Positions 27,087-36,959 of a DNA stretch of 64,000 nt are shown here, in pieces. This DNA comes from an uncultured Pseudoteredinibacter sp. Lineage in GTDB: Bacteria; Pseudomonadota; Gammaproteobacteria; Pseudomonadales; Cellvibrionaceae. Location of the stretch: positions 248,001 through 312,000 of the forward strand of contig NZ_CANMSS010000004.1 of assembly GCF_947500695.1 (NCBI RefSeq), read 5' to 3'. The notes beneath the pieces are model-generated. The model worked only from the letters and a program-made list of their open reading frames with translations, had not been told where the DNA came from and ran no database searches. Both the position numbers and the translations under genes were made by a program. Within the stretch, counting starts at the first letter, position 1; every line of letters begins with the position of its first letter.

Positions 27087-29678
27087 GTGCGGGCATTGCT
27101 TTTCTTGATTGCTATGGTGCTTGCCGGCCAGCTACCTTTAATGCCGCCAAGGATGATGCTCTATGGGGGTGGGGTACTCGCTTTACTGTTATCTGTAGCA
27201 AGCTGGTACTGGCCTGATGATCAAGCCAAAGGGCAGAAGAAAAACAAACACTGGCTTAGCCATCACTTAAGTATCCCTTACTTATTAAACCTAACAGCCT
27301 GCTTTCTTCTAGGTGCTTGTCTACTGCTAGCTCGTGCAGATTTTCAAATGCAAAAACAATGGCCCGCTTTACTAGAAGGTCGTAGCCTAGCCGCCGAGCT
27401 TAAAATAATCAGTCAGCCAGAAATTGGAGAGAAATCCTATCGTTTTCAGGCCCGCTTGAATCAACTGGCCTTTGCAAATGGCCAGCCCTTAGATGACTCA
27501 TTTTGGCAGCAGCAAAAACAACACAAGGTTAATTTAAGCCTCTACTATACAACGGCTTTAAAACTAGACTCTGAATATAAACAGCAATCACCTCAGCGAC
27601 TGCAATCACAGTTAGGCTTATTCGCCGGTGCCATTATTAAAGCCGAGCTCAAACTTAAGCACCCCAGAGGTGTACACAATTTTGGCGCCAATGACTATCA
27701 AGCCAGAATGCTAAGCCAGGGAATAGTCGCGCAAGGCTATATTAAGAAACTCCACTCTATAGAGTCTAGAAATTATTCCAGCTTACGCCTGCGTTTAGCT
27801 CAATACCTCGATGATCAAACCATACAGCACGGTGCCTATTTAAAAGGTTTGCTGCTGGGAGATCGTAGTGATTTAGATAAGGAAGATTGGACTTTACTCC
27901 AGCAAACCGGCACAGGTCATCTACTGGCGATATCGGGTTTGCATATCGGCCTGAGTGCGGGCATTGGCTTTTTACTATTCAGTGCATTAGGACGCATGGC
28001 TCAACTCATCAGCGAGAGAATGCCTGCAGCTCAAATACTGGCCATGTGGGGCAGTGGCTTTACCGCCCTGGCTTATGCCTATTTAGCGGATTTTAGTCTG
28101 CCAACCCAACGAGCACTAATCATGTTATGGATTTATCTGCTAGCGGCCTTAAGTGCTCGCCAGGTTTCTTCGTGGCAGGTACTAACTTTTGCGTTAATCG
28201 CTTTATTGCTTCTCGATCCGTGGGCACTAGAGCAAGCCGGGGGCTGTCTTTCTTTTGCTGCTGTTGCCGCTTTGGTATATGGATATTGGGGGCGTAGTCA
28301 TAAATTTGGGCCGGCGACTAAAGCAAAGCCAACAATTTCTCAAAGTTTCATAGATAAGCTAAAACACTACATCTGGCAGTTGCTGCGCGCACAGCTCATT
28401 ATTATGAGTTTCTTAACAACGGTTTTGTTTAGCTTGCAACTCCCTTCGGGCAGTCTATCTATGCCCGCCAATTTGCTAGCCATACCGTGGTTAAGCTTTG
28501 TGGTAATGCCTTTACTTATGCTGTTCTGTATTCAATGGTTGCTAGGTCTAGATTGGCACTGGCCGTTACAGTGGGCCGATAAGGCTATGGATATATTGCT
28601 GTTTTATTTGCAGCAGCTCATACATTGGAAATCCAAAATTCTAACGAAGTATGATTTCGAACTTGAAACACTCTGGTGGCCAGACATAGCCTTCAGCAGC
28701 ACAACGCTTATCCTAATGCTGCTAGCTGGCTTATTATTTTGGCTGCCAAAAGGCTTTCATGGCCGCCTATTGTTTTTCATTCCACTAATTATTTTGTACT
28801 CGATTTCAAATGAAAAGCATAATGGCAACTTAAAAATTACTACCTTGGATGTCGGGCAGGGCTTAGCGGTATTAATAGAAAAAGAATCGCGAGTAATACT
28901 CTACGATACCGGTCCAAGTTTCAGCCAAGAGTACGATGCCGGTGCGAGTATTGTTGCCCCTTTTCTAAGATATCGCGGCATTAAGGCTATAGATCACCTA
29001 GTCGTTTCACATGGCGATTTAGATCACGCCGGCGGTTTCAACTCAATCGCACAGCAGTTCAAGTTAGAAGAGGTTTGGACAGAGGCCAATTATCAAAAAA
29101 CATTACAGCAGTCTGAATTTATATCTAAACCCGTAAAAACTTGCCAAGCAGGGAAGAGTTGGCATTGGCAAGGAATAGAATTCACCTGGTTGTGGCCCAC
29201 TACAAAAAAGCACAAAGTCTCGGCAGCAAAACGCCGCAATAATCGATCCTGCGTATTGCTCTTGCGCCATCAAAATCTAAAAATACTATTACCTGGCGAT
29301 ATTGAAAGTTGGGCAGAAAAACAAATCCTCAAAGAGCTAAACCGCCAAGAGCAAGAAGGATTACCCGCAAAGCAGAACCTAGCTAATATCTGTCAGCTCA
29401 ATGCCATATTGCTTCCACACCATGGCAGCCACAGCTCCTCCCACAAAGCCTGGGCAAAATGCACGCAACCAGCGGTAACCATAAGCAGCAGTGGCTGGCA
29501 AAATCATTTCGGCCACCCCAGCCCCAAAGTACTGCGACGATACCCCAATAGCATTCAGCTAGACACCGGTAGAGATGGTGCAATCAGTTTATCTTATGGG
29601 CAGGATGAAAACGGTCTTATTCAATTGCAAAGTATCAGCAGAAGTCGAGACCTGCGACGGCGATTTTGGCATGATTGA
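27087..29678 (+). CDS. comEC: ComEC/Rec2 DNA uptake channel protein
   Basis: This 863-residue protein has an N-terminal DUF4131 region with several membrane helices. A central competence domain (LAISGLHIGLSAGIGFLLF, and DPWALEQAGGCLSFAAVAAL) follows. The C-terminal metallo-beta-lactamase domain has LDVGQGLAVLIE, SHGDLDHAGG and LLPHHGSHSS. It forms the inner-membrane pore for transforming DNA. The start is GTG at 27087 after AGGAGGAG. The comEC-exbB-exbD-lpxK-kdsB order matches Pseudomonas. All three metal-binding motifs are intact. Confidence 0.94.
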   Translation: MRALLFLIAMVLAGQLPLMPPRMMLYGGGVLALLLSVASWYWPDDQAKGQKKNKHWLSHHLSIPYLLNLTACFLLGACLLLARADFQMQKQWPALLEGRSLAAELKIISQPEIGEKSYRFQARLNQLAFANGQPLDDSFWQQQKQHKVNLSLYYTTALKLDSEYKQQSPQRLQSQLGLFAGAIIKAELKLKHPRGVHNFGANDYQARMLSQGIVAQGYIKKLHSIESRNYSSLRLRLAQYLDDQTIQHGAYLKGLLLGDRSDLDKEDWTLLQQTGTGHLLAISGLHIGLSAGIGFLLFSALGRMAQLISERMPAAQILAMWGSGFTALAYAYLADFSLPTQRALIMLWIYLLAALSARQVSSWQVLTFALIALLLLDPWALEQAGGCLSFAAVAALVYGYWGRSHKFGPATKAKPTISQSFIDKLKHYIWQLLRAQLIIMSFLTTVLFSLQLPSGSLSMPANLLAIPWLSFVVMPLLMLFCIQWLLGLDWHWPLQWADKAMDILLFYLQQLIHWKSKILTKYDFELETLWWPDIAFSSTTLILMLLAGLLFWLPKGFHGRLLFFIPLIILYSISNEKHNGNLKITTLDVGQGLAVLIEKESRVILYDTGPSFSQEYDAGASIVAPFLRYRGIKAIDHLVVSHGDLDHAGGFNSIAQQFKLEEVWTEANYQKTLQQSEFISKPVKTCQAGKSWHWQGIEFTWLWPTTKKHKVSAAKRRNNRSCVLLLRHQNLKILLPGDIESWAEKQILKELNRQEQEGLPAKQNLANICQLNAILLPHHGSHSSSHKAWAKCTQPAVTISSSGWQNHFGHPSPKVLRRYPNSIQLDTGRDGAISLSYGQDENGLIQLQSISRSRDLRRRFWHD

Positions 29679-29733
29679 ACTCATCAAATCGACATAAGCT
29701 CTACATACCGAATGGTTACTACTTTCCATAGTA

Positions 29734-29907
29734 GGCCAGCTAAGCCATAGCCGTGAAGGAGAGGCCTAGACCGCAATAAAGAGCGAGCGCCGATTAAGCA
29801 GCAAAGACTCACGTCTTTTTGTGAGGCTTTGCTGTGAAATGAGGGTAGCCGGGAGGGCCGCCGCTCGCGGGCTGGACCTCTCCTTCACGGCTATGGCTTA
29901 GCTGACC
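29734..29907. repeat. ~174-bp nested inverted-repeat element
   Basis: Outer arms share CCTCTCCTTCACGGCTATGG and its continuation: 28 perfect bases within about 33 at each end. Inside are further paired segments: GAGCGAGCG/CGCTCGC, CAGCAAAG/CTTTGCTG and CTCAC/GTGAG. The whole can fold into one long branched hairpin. It sits in the 490-base gap between comEC and exbB and separates the two transcription units. It looks like a mobile non-coding repeat. Confidence 0.75.
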
Positions 29908-30168
29908 GGTCTAGTTTAGGAACATTGAAATTGAGAAATTAGCAACACTCATATTCATTCACAGCCCCACCATAGCTGTGCTAAAGTGACGCCTTTTAAG
30001 GGCCTGCCCAGTAGCCGCTAGAAGCGGAAAACCGCAAGTAAAAGCCGCGTTGAACCAAATTACCAATCAACGCTCAAAAAAGCGGCAAAAGCCAGCTTTC
30101 TGTCATAAGTAACGGAAGAGCTGACACAGCTAACAGGGCAACATAACAAGACCAAAGAGGAAAGCTAA

Positions 30169-30798
30169 GTGCTAGAGATAGTCATCGCCGGTGGATGGGT
30201 AATGGGAATATTAATATTGTGCTCCATTGCCGTAATTGCGATCAGTGTTGAACGCTACTGGACCCTCAATCCCGAAAAGATAGCCCCCAAAAACACCCTT
30301 GGCCAAGTCTGGAACTGGATCAAAAACAACCAGCTCGATAGCCAGCGCCTGCGCGAGCTCAAACAATCTTCTGAGTTGGGCCGCATCCTAGCCGCCGGCC
30401 TAAGCAACTCACGTCATGGTCGCGATGTGATGAAAGATTCCATCGTCGAAGCAGCCAACCAAGTGGTTCACGAAATGGAACGCTATCTTGGCGCCTTAGG
30501 TACCATTGCTTCTATTGCACCGCTACTGGGCCTATTGGGCACCGTACTGGGCATGATCAAAGTATTTACCGCCATCGTTCTTGAAGGCAGTGGCAACACC
30601 GCAGCCCTAGCTGGTGGTATTAGTGAAGCCCTGATTACCACCGCAGCCGGCCTATGTGTGGCAATCCCCGCCATGATGCTGCACCGTTTTTATACTCGCC
30701 GTGTGGATACCCTAGTGGTAACCATGGAGCAAGAAGCCGTAAAACTGGTTGATGCACTGCACAGCGAACGCCGCGTAGATGTGCGCGAGGCCAGCTAA
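30169..30798 (+). CDS. exbB: ExbB/TolQ-type biopolymer transport protein
   Basis: The 209-residue protein has an N-terminal membrane helix and two C-terminal helices around LGALGTIASIAPLLGLLGTVLGMI and ALITTAAGLCVAIPAMML, the MotA/TolQ/ExbB proton-channel core. It starts with GTG after GAGGAAAG. It overlaps exbD in a TAATG junction, so the pair is translationally coupled. TonB is not adjacent; in Pseudomonas the same lipid A-linked pair occurs upstream of lpxK. Confidence 0.94.
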   Translation: MLEIVIAGGWVMGILILCSIAVIAISVERYWTLNPEKIAPKNTLGQVWNWIKNNQLDSQRLRELKQSSELGRILAAGLSNSRHGRDVMKDSIVEAANQVVHEMERYLGALGTIASIAPLLGLLGTVLGMIKVFTAIVLEGSGNTAALAGGISEALITTAAGLCVAIPAMMLHRFYTRRVDTLVVTMEQEAVKLVDALHSERRVDVREAS

Positions 30799-31217
30799 TG
30801 AAGTTTCGCCGTCAGCGCACCGATGAAGACAGCGTAAACTTAACGCCCCTGATTGATGTGGTGTTCTTACTGCTGATCTTCTTTATGGTGTCCACCACCT
30901 TTACCAAAGAAACTCACTTAACAGTAACCTTGCCAGAATCCAGCGGCGAATTGCAGCCGCAAGTGCAAGAGCCGCTAATTGTCGTGATTGGCGCCGATGG
31001 TCGCTATGGCATTAATGGCAAAGGCCTAGTGAACAGCAAAGCCAGCACCTTGCGCCTTGCCCTAGAAGAAATTGCCGGTGGTAACCGCCAGCAGGCATTA
31101 ATCATTACCGCTGATGCCAAAACACCCCATCAATCGGTAGTTACCGCCATGGATGTGGCTGGCCAGCTGGGCTTTGTTAACCTGAGCATTACTACCCAAG
31201 CGCCGGGAGAGTCCTAA
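30798..31217 (+). CDS. exbD: ExbD/TolR-type biopolymer transport protein
   Basis: This 139-residue protein has one membrane helix at about 20-40. The proton-carrying aspartate is in NLTPLIDVVFLLLIFFMVS (Asp in LID). A periplasmic domain with the NxxAST-like segment follows. Its start and stop codons both overlap neighbours (exbB and lpxK), giving an exbB-exbD-lpxK coupled set. Confidence 0.95.
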   Translation: MKFRRQRTDEDSVNLTPLIDVVFLLLIFFMVSTTFTKETHLTVTLPESSGELQPQVQEPLIVVIGADGRYGINGKGLVNSKASTLRLALEEIAGGNRQQALIITADAKTPHQSVVTAMDVAGQLGFVNLSITTQAPGES

Positions 31218-32281
31218 TGGCGAAGGCCAGTTTGGCCCAGCGCATTAGCGAGGCATGGTATCAAGACAGTGGCGATGATGGCGTATTAAAGCTGCTTCGC
31301 CCCTTATCGAAACTCTTTACCCATATCGCCAAAAAGCGGCGCCTTAAAGACAGCCGCGAGCCAAACTCCAATCAACCCATCGTCGTAGTAGTTGGCAATA
31401 TCGCCGTAGGCGGCACTGGCAAAACACCTTTGATTATTGCCTTGGTGGAAAAGCTGCGAGAGCAGGGCTATAAGCCCGGCGTGATTTCTCGTGGCTATGG
31501 CAGTAAAGCACCGGTTTACCCCTATGAAGTAACGGCTAGTAGCCCAGTAGAGCACTGTGGTGATGAGCCGCTATTGATTGCCAGTCTATGCGATTGCCCT
31601 TTGGTGATCGATGCTGATAGAAACCAAGCCTTGCAGCAATTACAGCAAAATCACGATGTCGATATCGTGCTGAGCGATGACGGCCTACAGCATTACCGCC
31701 TGGCTAGGCATATCGAAATGGCTGTGCTTGATGGTAGCCGGGGGCTGGGCAATGGTTGGTGCTTACCAGCGGGCCCATTACGCGAGCCCCCTGAGCGCCT
31801 AGAAGATGTGGATTTTCGCATTATCAATGAAAGCCCACGTCAATCATTGCATCCCACTTTACAAACCATGACGCTCGAAAACCATAAGATGGCTTTGGCG
31901 CCAACGGGGCTAAGGAATCTACACAGTGGCGAGCAGCGCCAATGCAATGCCCAAGAGCTGCAAGCGATTGCTGGCAAAACCGGTTCTATACAAGCCATTG
32001 CAGGTATTGGTAATCCAGGGCGCTTTTTCGACAGCTTGCGTAGCTATGGCTTAACGGTCGAGGCACACCCTTTTGATGATCATCAACAGTACAGCGTGCA
32101 AAATCTAAGTTTTGCCTTCAACAAGCCACTGCTAATGACCGCCAAAGATGGGGTAAAATGCCAAATATTGGCCCAGCAGGCCGCTTGTAATGATTGGTGG
32201 CAGCTTGAGGTGCAAGCGCAATTACCGGAAGACTTTTGGCAGGCTTTCTTTTCTCGCCTAAGGCAACTGCAGCGCGTTTAA
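31217..32281 (+). CDS. lpxK: Tetraacyldisaccharide 4'-kinase
   Basis: This 354-residue inner-membrane kinase phosphorylates the lipid A precursor. The P-loop is in VVGNIAVGGTGKTP. DDGLQHYRLARHIEMAVLDG and LPAGPLREP are LpxK hallmarks. It begins in a TAATG overlap with exbD. No msbA lies upstream, as in Pseudomonas rather than E. coli. kdsB follows after 57 bases. Confidence 0.96.
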   Translation: MAKASLAQRISEAWYQDSGDDGVLKLLRPLSKLFTHIAKKRRLKDSREPNSNQPIVVVVGNIAVGGTGKTPLIIALVEKLREQGYKPGVISRGYGSKAPVYPYEVTASSPVEHCGDEPLLIASLCDCPLVIDADRNQALQQLQQNHDVDIVLSDDGLQHYRLARHIEMAVLDGSRGLGNGWCLPAGPLREPPERLEDVDFRIINESPRQSLHPTLQTMTLENHKMALAPTGLRNLHSGEQRQCNAQELQAIAGKTGSIQAIAGIGNPGRFFDSLRSYGLTVEAHPFDDHQQYSVQNLSFAFNKPLLMTAKDGVKCQILAQQAACNDWWQLEVQAQLPEDFWQAFFSRLRQLQRV

Positions 32282-32338
32282 GTACAGCTGAAACATACCA
32301 CCAAAACCAATAGCGAATTTATTAAGAGCCCCATCATT

Positions 32339-33100
32339 ATGGAATTTTTTGTTGTTATCCCGGCCCGTTATGCCTCTAGCCGCTTACCGGCCAAACCGCT
32401 GGCAGATATTGCTGGCAAGCCAATGATTCAGTGGGTGGTTGAACGTGCTCGATTGAGCGATGCTAAACAAGTCATTGTGGCGACAGATGATGAGCGTATC
32501 GAGGCCGCCGTAAAAGCCTTTGGTGGTGAAGTGATCATGACACGCACCGATCATCAATCAGGCACTGATCGCTTGCAAGAAGTGGCAGAGAAATACGGTA
32601 TGGCTCCAGATGCTATCGTCGTTAATGTGCAAGGTGATGAGCCACTAATACCACCAGAAGTAATCAATCAAGTGGCCAATAATCTTGATCGCGCCAAAGA
32701 AGCGAGCGTCGCCACTTTGAGCGAGCCAATTCACAGCGTAGAAGATTTCTGTAATCCCAATATTGTAAAAGCGCTCAGTGACGAGCAGGGCATTGCGATG
32801 ACCTTTAGTCGCGCGCCGATTCCTTGGCCCCGTGATGCTTTTGCGAAAAACCAAGATGCCTTACCAGAAGGTTTTGTACCTCAGCGCCATATAGGCATCT
32901 ACGCTTATCGTGTAGCCTTGCTAAATCGTTTTGTTACCTGGGATATGGCACCCATTGAAGCAACAGAATCTTTAGAACAATTACGGGTTCTTTGGCATGG
33001 CGAAAAAATTCACCTAGCCGAGGCCTGCGCAGAAGTTCCTGGTGGTGTTGATACCCCAGAAGATCTACAGCGCGTGATCGATTTTATTAATAGCCAATAA
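32339..33100 (+). CDS. kdsB: 3-deoxy-manno-octulosonate cytidylyltransferase
   Basis: This 253-residue enzyme activates KDO as CMP-KDO for the lipopolysaccharide core. Motifs include [33 protein letters not shown] and RHIGIYAYR. It directly follows lpxK; the small Trm112/YcaR-like gene that often separates the two is absent, since only 57 bases lie between them. Cotranscription with lpxK is likely. Confidence 0.97.
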   Translation: MEFFVVIPARYASSRLPAKPLADIAGKPMIQWVVERARLSDAKQVIVATDDERIEAAVKAFGGEVIMTRTDHQSGTDRLQEVAEKYGMAPDAIVVNVQGDEPLIPPEVINQVANNLDRAKEASVATLSEPIHSVEDFCNPNIVKALSDEQGIAMTFSRAPIPWPRDAFAKNQDALPEGFVPQRHIGIYAYRVALLNRFVTWDMAPIEATESLEQLRVLWHGEKIHLAEACAEVPGGVDTPEDLQRVIDFINSQ

Positions 33101-33138
33101 AACCGTATCAATACGCAAAACAAAATAGGGCGCAAAAC

Positions 33139-33672
33139 ATGGCAAAAACTCAGCCAAAACGAAAACTGGAAAGAAAGCTGCACCCACCGGTAAAGGTACT
33201 GTTTGTTTGCCTTGGTAATATCTGTCGTTCGCCGACAGCTGACGGAGTGTTTCAGCATAAAGCCAAAGCAGCAGGTTTAGATAAGTTAATAGAGATTGAT
33301 TCGGCTGGCACAGGCGGCTGGCATATTGGAAACCCTGCCGACCCGCGTGCTTCCGAACACGCCGCCGAGCGTGGCTACGATATGAGTAGCTTGCGCGCAC
33401 GCCAAGTCGCACAAAGTGATTTTGAGCACTTTGATTATGTGCTGGCAATGGATAAAAACAATCTGCACGATTTACAAGCCCTATGCCCGCCAGAGTTTCA
33501 AGAACGTGTAGAGCTTATGCTTGATTACTTGCCAGCGGATTTCCCAACGCCAATGAGCGAAGTGCCCGATCCCTATTATGGTGGCGAAGATGGCTTTGAG
33601 CTGGTGTTAGATTTGATTGAAGCGGCCAGTGATGAATTACTGACCGATATTCAAAGCAGGCTACAAGCATAA
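33139..33672 (+). CDS. Low-molecular-weight protein tyrosine phosphatase
   Basis: The 177-residue enzyme has the P-loop VCLGNICRSPTA with Cys24 and Arg30 (C-x5-R-S). The general-acid aspartate is in VPDPYYGGEDGFE. The N-terminus is about 15 residues longer than usual and lysine-rich. It occupies the place of the LMW-PTP between kdsB and murB in Pseudomonas; capsule-type Wzb function is not implied as no wza/wzc genes are nearby. Confidence 0.93.
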   Translation: MAKTQPKRKLERKLHPPVKVLFVCLGNICRSPTADGVFQHKAKAAGLDKLIEIDSAGTGGWHIGNPADPRASEHAAERGYDMSSLRARQVAQSDFEHFDYVLAMDKNNLHDLQALCPPEFQERVELMLDYLPADFPTPMSEVPDPYYGGEDGFELVLDLIEAASDELLTDIQSRLQA

Positions 33673-33699
33673 GGCTTGGTTAGCTTAGGAACCCAATAT

Positions 33700-34779
33700 A
33701 TGCCAACAGGCTTAGTAGAAAACCAAGATCTTAGTTCATTCAATACCCTGGCCGTAAACGCTGGTGCCAAATTCTATTGGGCTGTAAAAAGCGAAGCCGA
33801 TTTAGTGAGTGCTTTAGCTTGGTATAAACAGCAAGGCAATGACTTACCGCTTTTGGTATTAGGCGGCGGTAGCAATTTAATTTTATCTGAATCTTTTCCA
33901 GGTTTAGTGCTGCATATGCAAAGCCAGGGAATAGAGCTGCTAGAAGAAAACAATGAAAGCGTTTTAATCGAAGTGGCGGCAGGTGAAAACTGGCATGATC
34001 TGGTTTGCTATTGCACAGAGCAAGGCTGGTATGGCTTGGAAAACCTCGCCTTAATACCAGGTGCCGCAGGTGCTGCCCCGATCCAGAATATTGGAGCCTA
34101 TGGTGTGGAGCTTTGCCAAGTACTAGAGAGTTTGCGCTGTGTTGAGGTAGATGGCTTTGATTGTGATGATATCGGGAAAAGCAACCACGAGCTAAACAAT
34201 CAGCAATGCCAGTTTGCTTATCGCGATAGCATATTTAAAAATCCAAGCGAGCCTCGTCGTATAATCACTAGCATCCGACTTCGCTTAAAGCGCAGCGCCA
34301 GTTTAAACATTCAATACCCTGGTATTCAACAAAGCTTAAGGGCATTGGGGGTGGAGCCAGAACAAGCGCGCCCGGAAGATGTCTTGCAAGCCGTATGTAA
34401 TTTACGCCGCGAAAAATTGCCTGATCCAAGTGAATTACCCAATGTAGGCAGCTTTTTTAAAAACCCCATCGTTAGCGCCGAGCACTATCAAGCATTAAAA
34501 GCAGAGTTTGCCGACTTGGTCGCCTATCCACATGGCGAGCAGTATAAACTCGCTGCGGGCTGGCTAATAGACCAGGCGGGCTGGAAAGGACATCGCGATG
34601 AAAAGGTGGCGGTGCATGATCGCCAAGCACTTGTTTTAGTGAATTTTCAGCAGGGCAGTGCAAGCGATGTGCTGGCCTTGGCAAAAAAGATACAAGACGA
34701 TATATGGCAGCTCTATCAAGTAACATTGGAAATTGAGCCTCGCCACATTATGGCCAATGGCATGCTTGCCCAGAACTAA
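33700..34779 (+). CDS. murB: UDP-N-acetylenolpyruvylglucosamine reductase
   Basis: This approximately 359-residue FAD enzyme performs the second step of UDP-MurNAc synthesis. Motifs are LSSFNTLAV at the N-terminus, VLGGGSNLIL (FAD), IPGAAGAAPIQNIGAYGVE and the YRDSIFK segment. The GSFFKNP segment near the C-terminus holds the active-site Ser region. The ATG at 33700, with AGGA ten bases earlier, gives the family-like start; a TTG at 33676, three bases after the previous stop, would add eight residues. Confidence 0.94.
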   Translation: MPTGLVENQDLSSFNTLAVNAGAKFYWAVKSEADLVSALAWYKQQGNDLPLLVLGGGSNLILSESFPGLVLHMQSQGIELLEENNESVLIEVAAGENWHDLVCYCTEQGWYGLENLALIPGAAGAAPIQNIGAYGVELCQVLESLRCVEVDGFDCDDIGKSNHELNNQQCQFAYRDSIFKNPSEPRRIITSIRLRLKRSASLNIQYPGIQQSLRALGVEPEQARPEDVLQAVCNLRREKLPDPSELPNVGSFFKNPIVSAEHYQALKAEFADLVAYPHGEQYKLAAGWLIDQAGWKGHRDEKVAVHDRQALVLVNFQQGSASDVLALAKKIQDDIWQLYQVTLEIEPRHIMANGMLAQN

Positions 34780-34812
34780 AATAATAGAGCTTAAAGAACT
34801 AAAACACGAAAC

Positions 34813-36756
34813 ATGAGTGATAAACGCAGCCCAACCCCACAAGAGCTTTCTAAGCAGCGTGCCGAAGAAATAACGGCTCGCAAAGTAGAAGCTCGCGCCA
34901 GCGCCGACGGTATCGCCCCAGCGCCAGAGGGCGGCTGCCAGTTTGATCACAAGAGCTTTTTAAAGCAGCTTACGCAGCGCCCGGGTATCTACCAGATGTA
35001 TGATGCTGACGGTAAAATTTTATACGTGGGCAAGGCAAAGAACTTAAAGAATCGAGTTTCCAGCTACTTTCGCTCTAGCGGCTTAAATAATAAAACCATG
35101 GCGCTAGTGGCTCGTATCGCTCGGGTAGATGTTACGGTTACCCATACCGAAGTTGAAGCGCTGATTCTGGAGCAAAATCTGATTAAGGCGCAGCGCCCGC
35201 CTTTTAATATTTTGTTGCGTGATGATAAATCTTACCCCTATGTGTTTTTATCCAGCAATGAAGACTACCCTCGCGTGGCTATGCACCGTGGTGCCAAGCG
35301 TAAAAAGGGAGAGTATTTTGGGCCTTTCCCCAATGTGATGGCGGTAAAAGAAAGCCTGAGCTTTTTGCAAAAAACCTTCAAGGTGCGCCAATGTGAAGAT
35401 TCGGTTTTTAAAAACCGCTCGCGCCCTTGTTTGCAATACCAAATTAAACGCTGCGATGGCCCTTGTGTAGAGGCCATCAATAAAGAAGATTACGCCGAAG
35501 AAGTTCGCCATACCAAAATGTTCTTACAAGGCGAGAGCGACGAGATTCTCGAGGAGTTGGCCGATCGCATGGAAAAGGCCTCGATGAATCTAGAATTCGA
35601 ACAGGCCGCGACCTATCGTGATCAAATCAGCGCCTTGCGCAGCTTGCAAAGTCAGCGGGTAGTAGAATCCGGCAATGCCAATGTAGATGTGATAGCCATT
35701 GCTACGGAGCGCAATGCTTGCTGTATCCATCTGCTTTATATTCGCCAGGGGCGTATTTTGGGCAGTAAAAGTTACTACCCAAAAGACAACCTAGCCGCTG
35801 GCCCTGAGGTCATGTTAAATGATTTTGTAGGGCAGTATTATTTAGGTAATAAAGGCCGTGATGTGCCTCGTGATGTCATCCTAAGCCATCCATTAGCCGA
35901 TGCCGAACTGCTAAGCGATGCCATAAAAGAAGCCTTAGGTAAAACCATTGCCTTGCGCCACAACGTACGCAGCGAGCGTCAAAATTGGTTGCAGCTGGCC
36001 ATGAGCGCCGCTGAGCAAAACTTAAAATCCCAATTGGCTCGCAAACAAAACTTGCAGCAGCGCTTCGAGCTACTGCAAGAGCGTTTGGGCTTGGAATCTA
36101 TTCCACAGCGTATCGAGTGTTTTGATATTAGCCACAGCAGCGGTGAGCTTACCGTAGCTTCTTGTGTGGTATTTGGCCCAGAAGGCGCCATCAAATCCGA
36201 TTACCGCCGTTTTAATATCGAAGGCATTACTGGCGGTGATGATTACGCCGCAATGGAACAAGCCCTAAATCGGCGCTATAGCCGCATTCAAGCAGGCGAG
36301 GGTGTACTGCCTGACATTCTCTTGATAGATGGTGGTAAAGGCCAGCTTAGCCAAGCCAAGGCAGTATTGGGCGAGCTGGGTGTGCAAGATGTCACCATGA
36401 TCGGCGTGGCCAAAGGCACTACCCGCAAAGCCGGTTTTGAAGTGCTGCATATGGCCGATACAGGTGAAGAATGGGTGTTAGATTCTACCTCCCCAGAATT
36501 GCACCTAATCCAGCAGGTGCGCGATGAAGCCCACCGTTTTGCCGTAACAGGTCACAAGGCCCGTCGTGATAAAAAGCGTCGTAGTTCCAGCCTAGAGGAT
36601 ATCCCAGGTGTAGGGGCCAAGCGCCGCCGCGAGCTACTGCGTCATTTTGGTGGCCTAGCGCAAATTAAAGGCGCCAGCGCCGATGATATGGCTAAGGTTG
36701 AGGGCATCAGTAAGAAGCTTGCTGCCGAGATCTATGCCCATTTTCATGCTGAATAG
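34813..36756 (+). CDS. uvrC: Excinuclease ABC subunit C
   Basis: This 647-residue repair nuclease has GIY-YIG (GIYQMYD...LYVGKAKNLKNR), a UVR segment near 245-280 and the RNase H-like domain (ECFDISHSSGE, LLIDGGKGQLS). A C-terminal double helix-hairpin-helix (LEDIPGVGAKRRRELL) ends the protein. The N-terminus has about 40 extra charged residues before the GIY domain compared with E. coli. In Pseudomonas gacA precedes uvrC; here murB does. Confidence 0.96.
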   Translation: MSDKRSPTPQELSKQRAEEITARKVEARASADGIAPAPEGGCQFDHKSFLKQLTQRPGIYQMYDADGKILYVGKAKNLKNRVSSYFRSSGLNNKTMALVARIARVDVTVTHTEVEALILEQNLIKAQRPPFNILLRDDKSYPYVFLSSNEDYPRVAMHRGAKRKKGEYFGPFPNVMAVKESLSFLQKTFKVRQCEDSVFKNRSRPCLQYQIKRCDGPCVEAINKEDYAEEVRHTKMFLQGESDEILEELADRMEKASMNLEFEQAATYRDQISALRSLQSQRVVESGNANVDVIAIATERNACCIHLLYIRQGRILGSKSYYPKDNLAAGPEVMLNDFVGQYYLGNKGRDVPRDVILSHPLADAELLSDAIKEALGKTIALRHNVRSERQNWLQLAMSAAEQNLKSQLARKQNLQQRFELLQERLGLESIPQRIECFDISHSSGELTVASCVVFGPEGAIKSDYRRFNIEGITGGDDYAAMEQALNRRYSRIQAGEGVLPDILLIDGGKGQLSQAKAVLGELGVQDVTMIGVAKGTTRKAGFEVLHMADTGEEWVLDSTSPELHLIQQVRDEAHRFAVTGHKARRDKKRRSSSLEDIPGVGAKRRRELLRHFGGLAQIKGASADDMAKVEGISKKLAAEIYAHFHAE

Positions 36757-36959
36757 CCCCGGTCATTTTGGCCATAGCAAGTAAGCTTTACCTTGCTTGG
36801 CTGGCCAAGCCGAGCCAGATCGGGTAGGCTGGCGCCCATTATTATAGAACTCGAATTATTTGGCCTAAGTGTCTGTTTTTTGCACTAAAATCGCAAATAA
36901 GATGTTAGGAAAAGCATCTTAAATAGATATATTAAAAAGGCACTGCAAGCAGCATTAGT

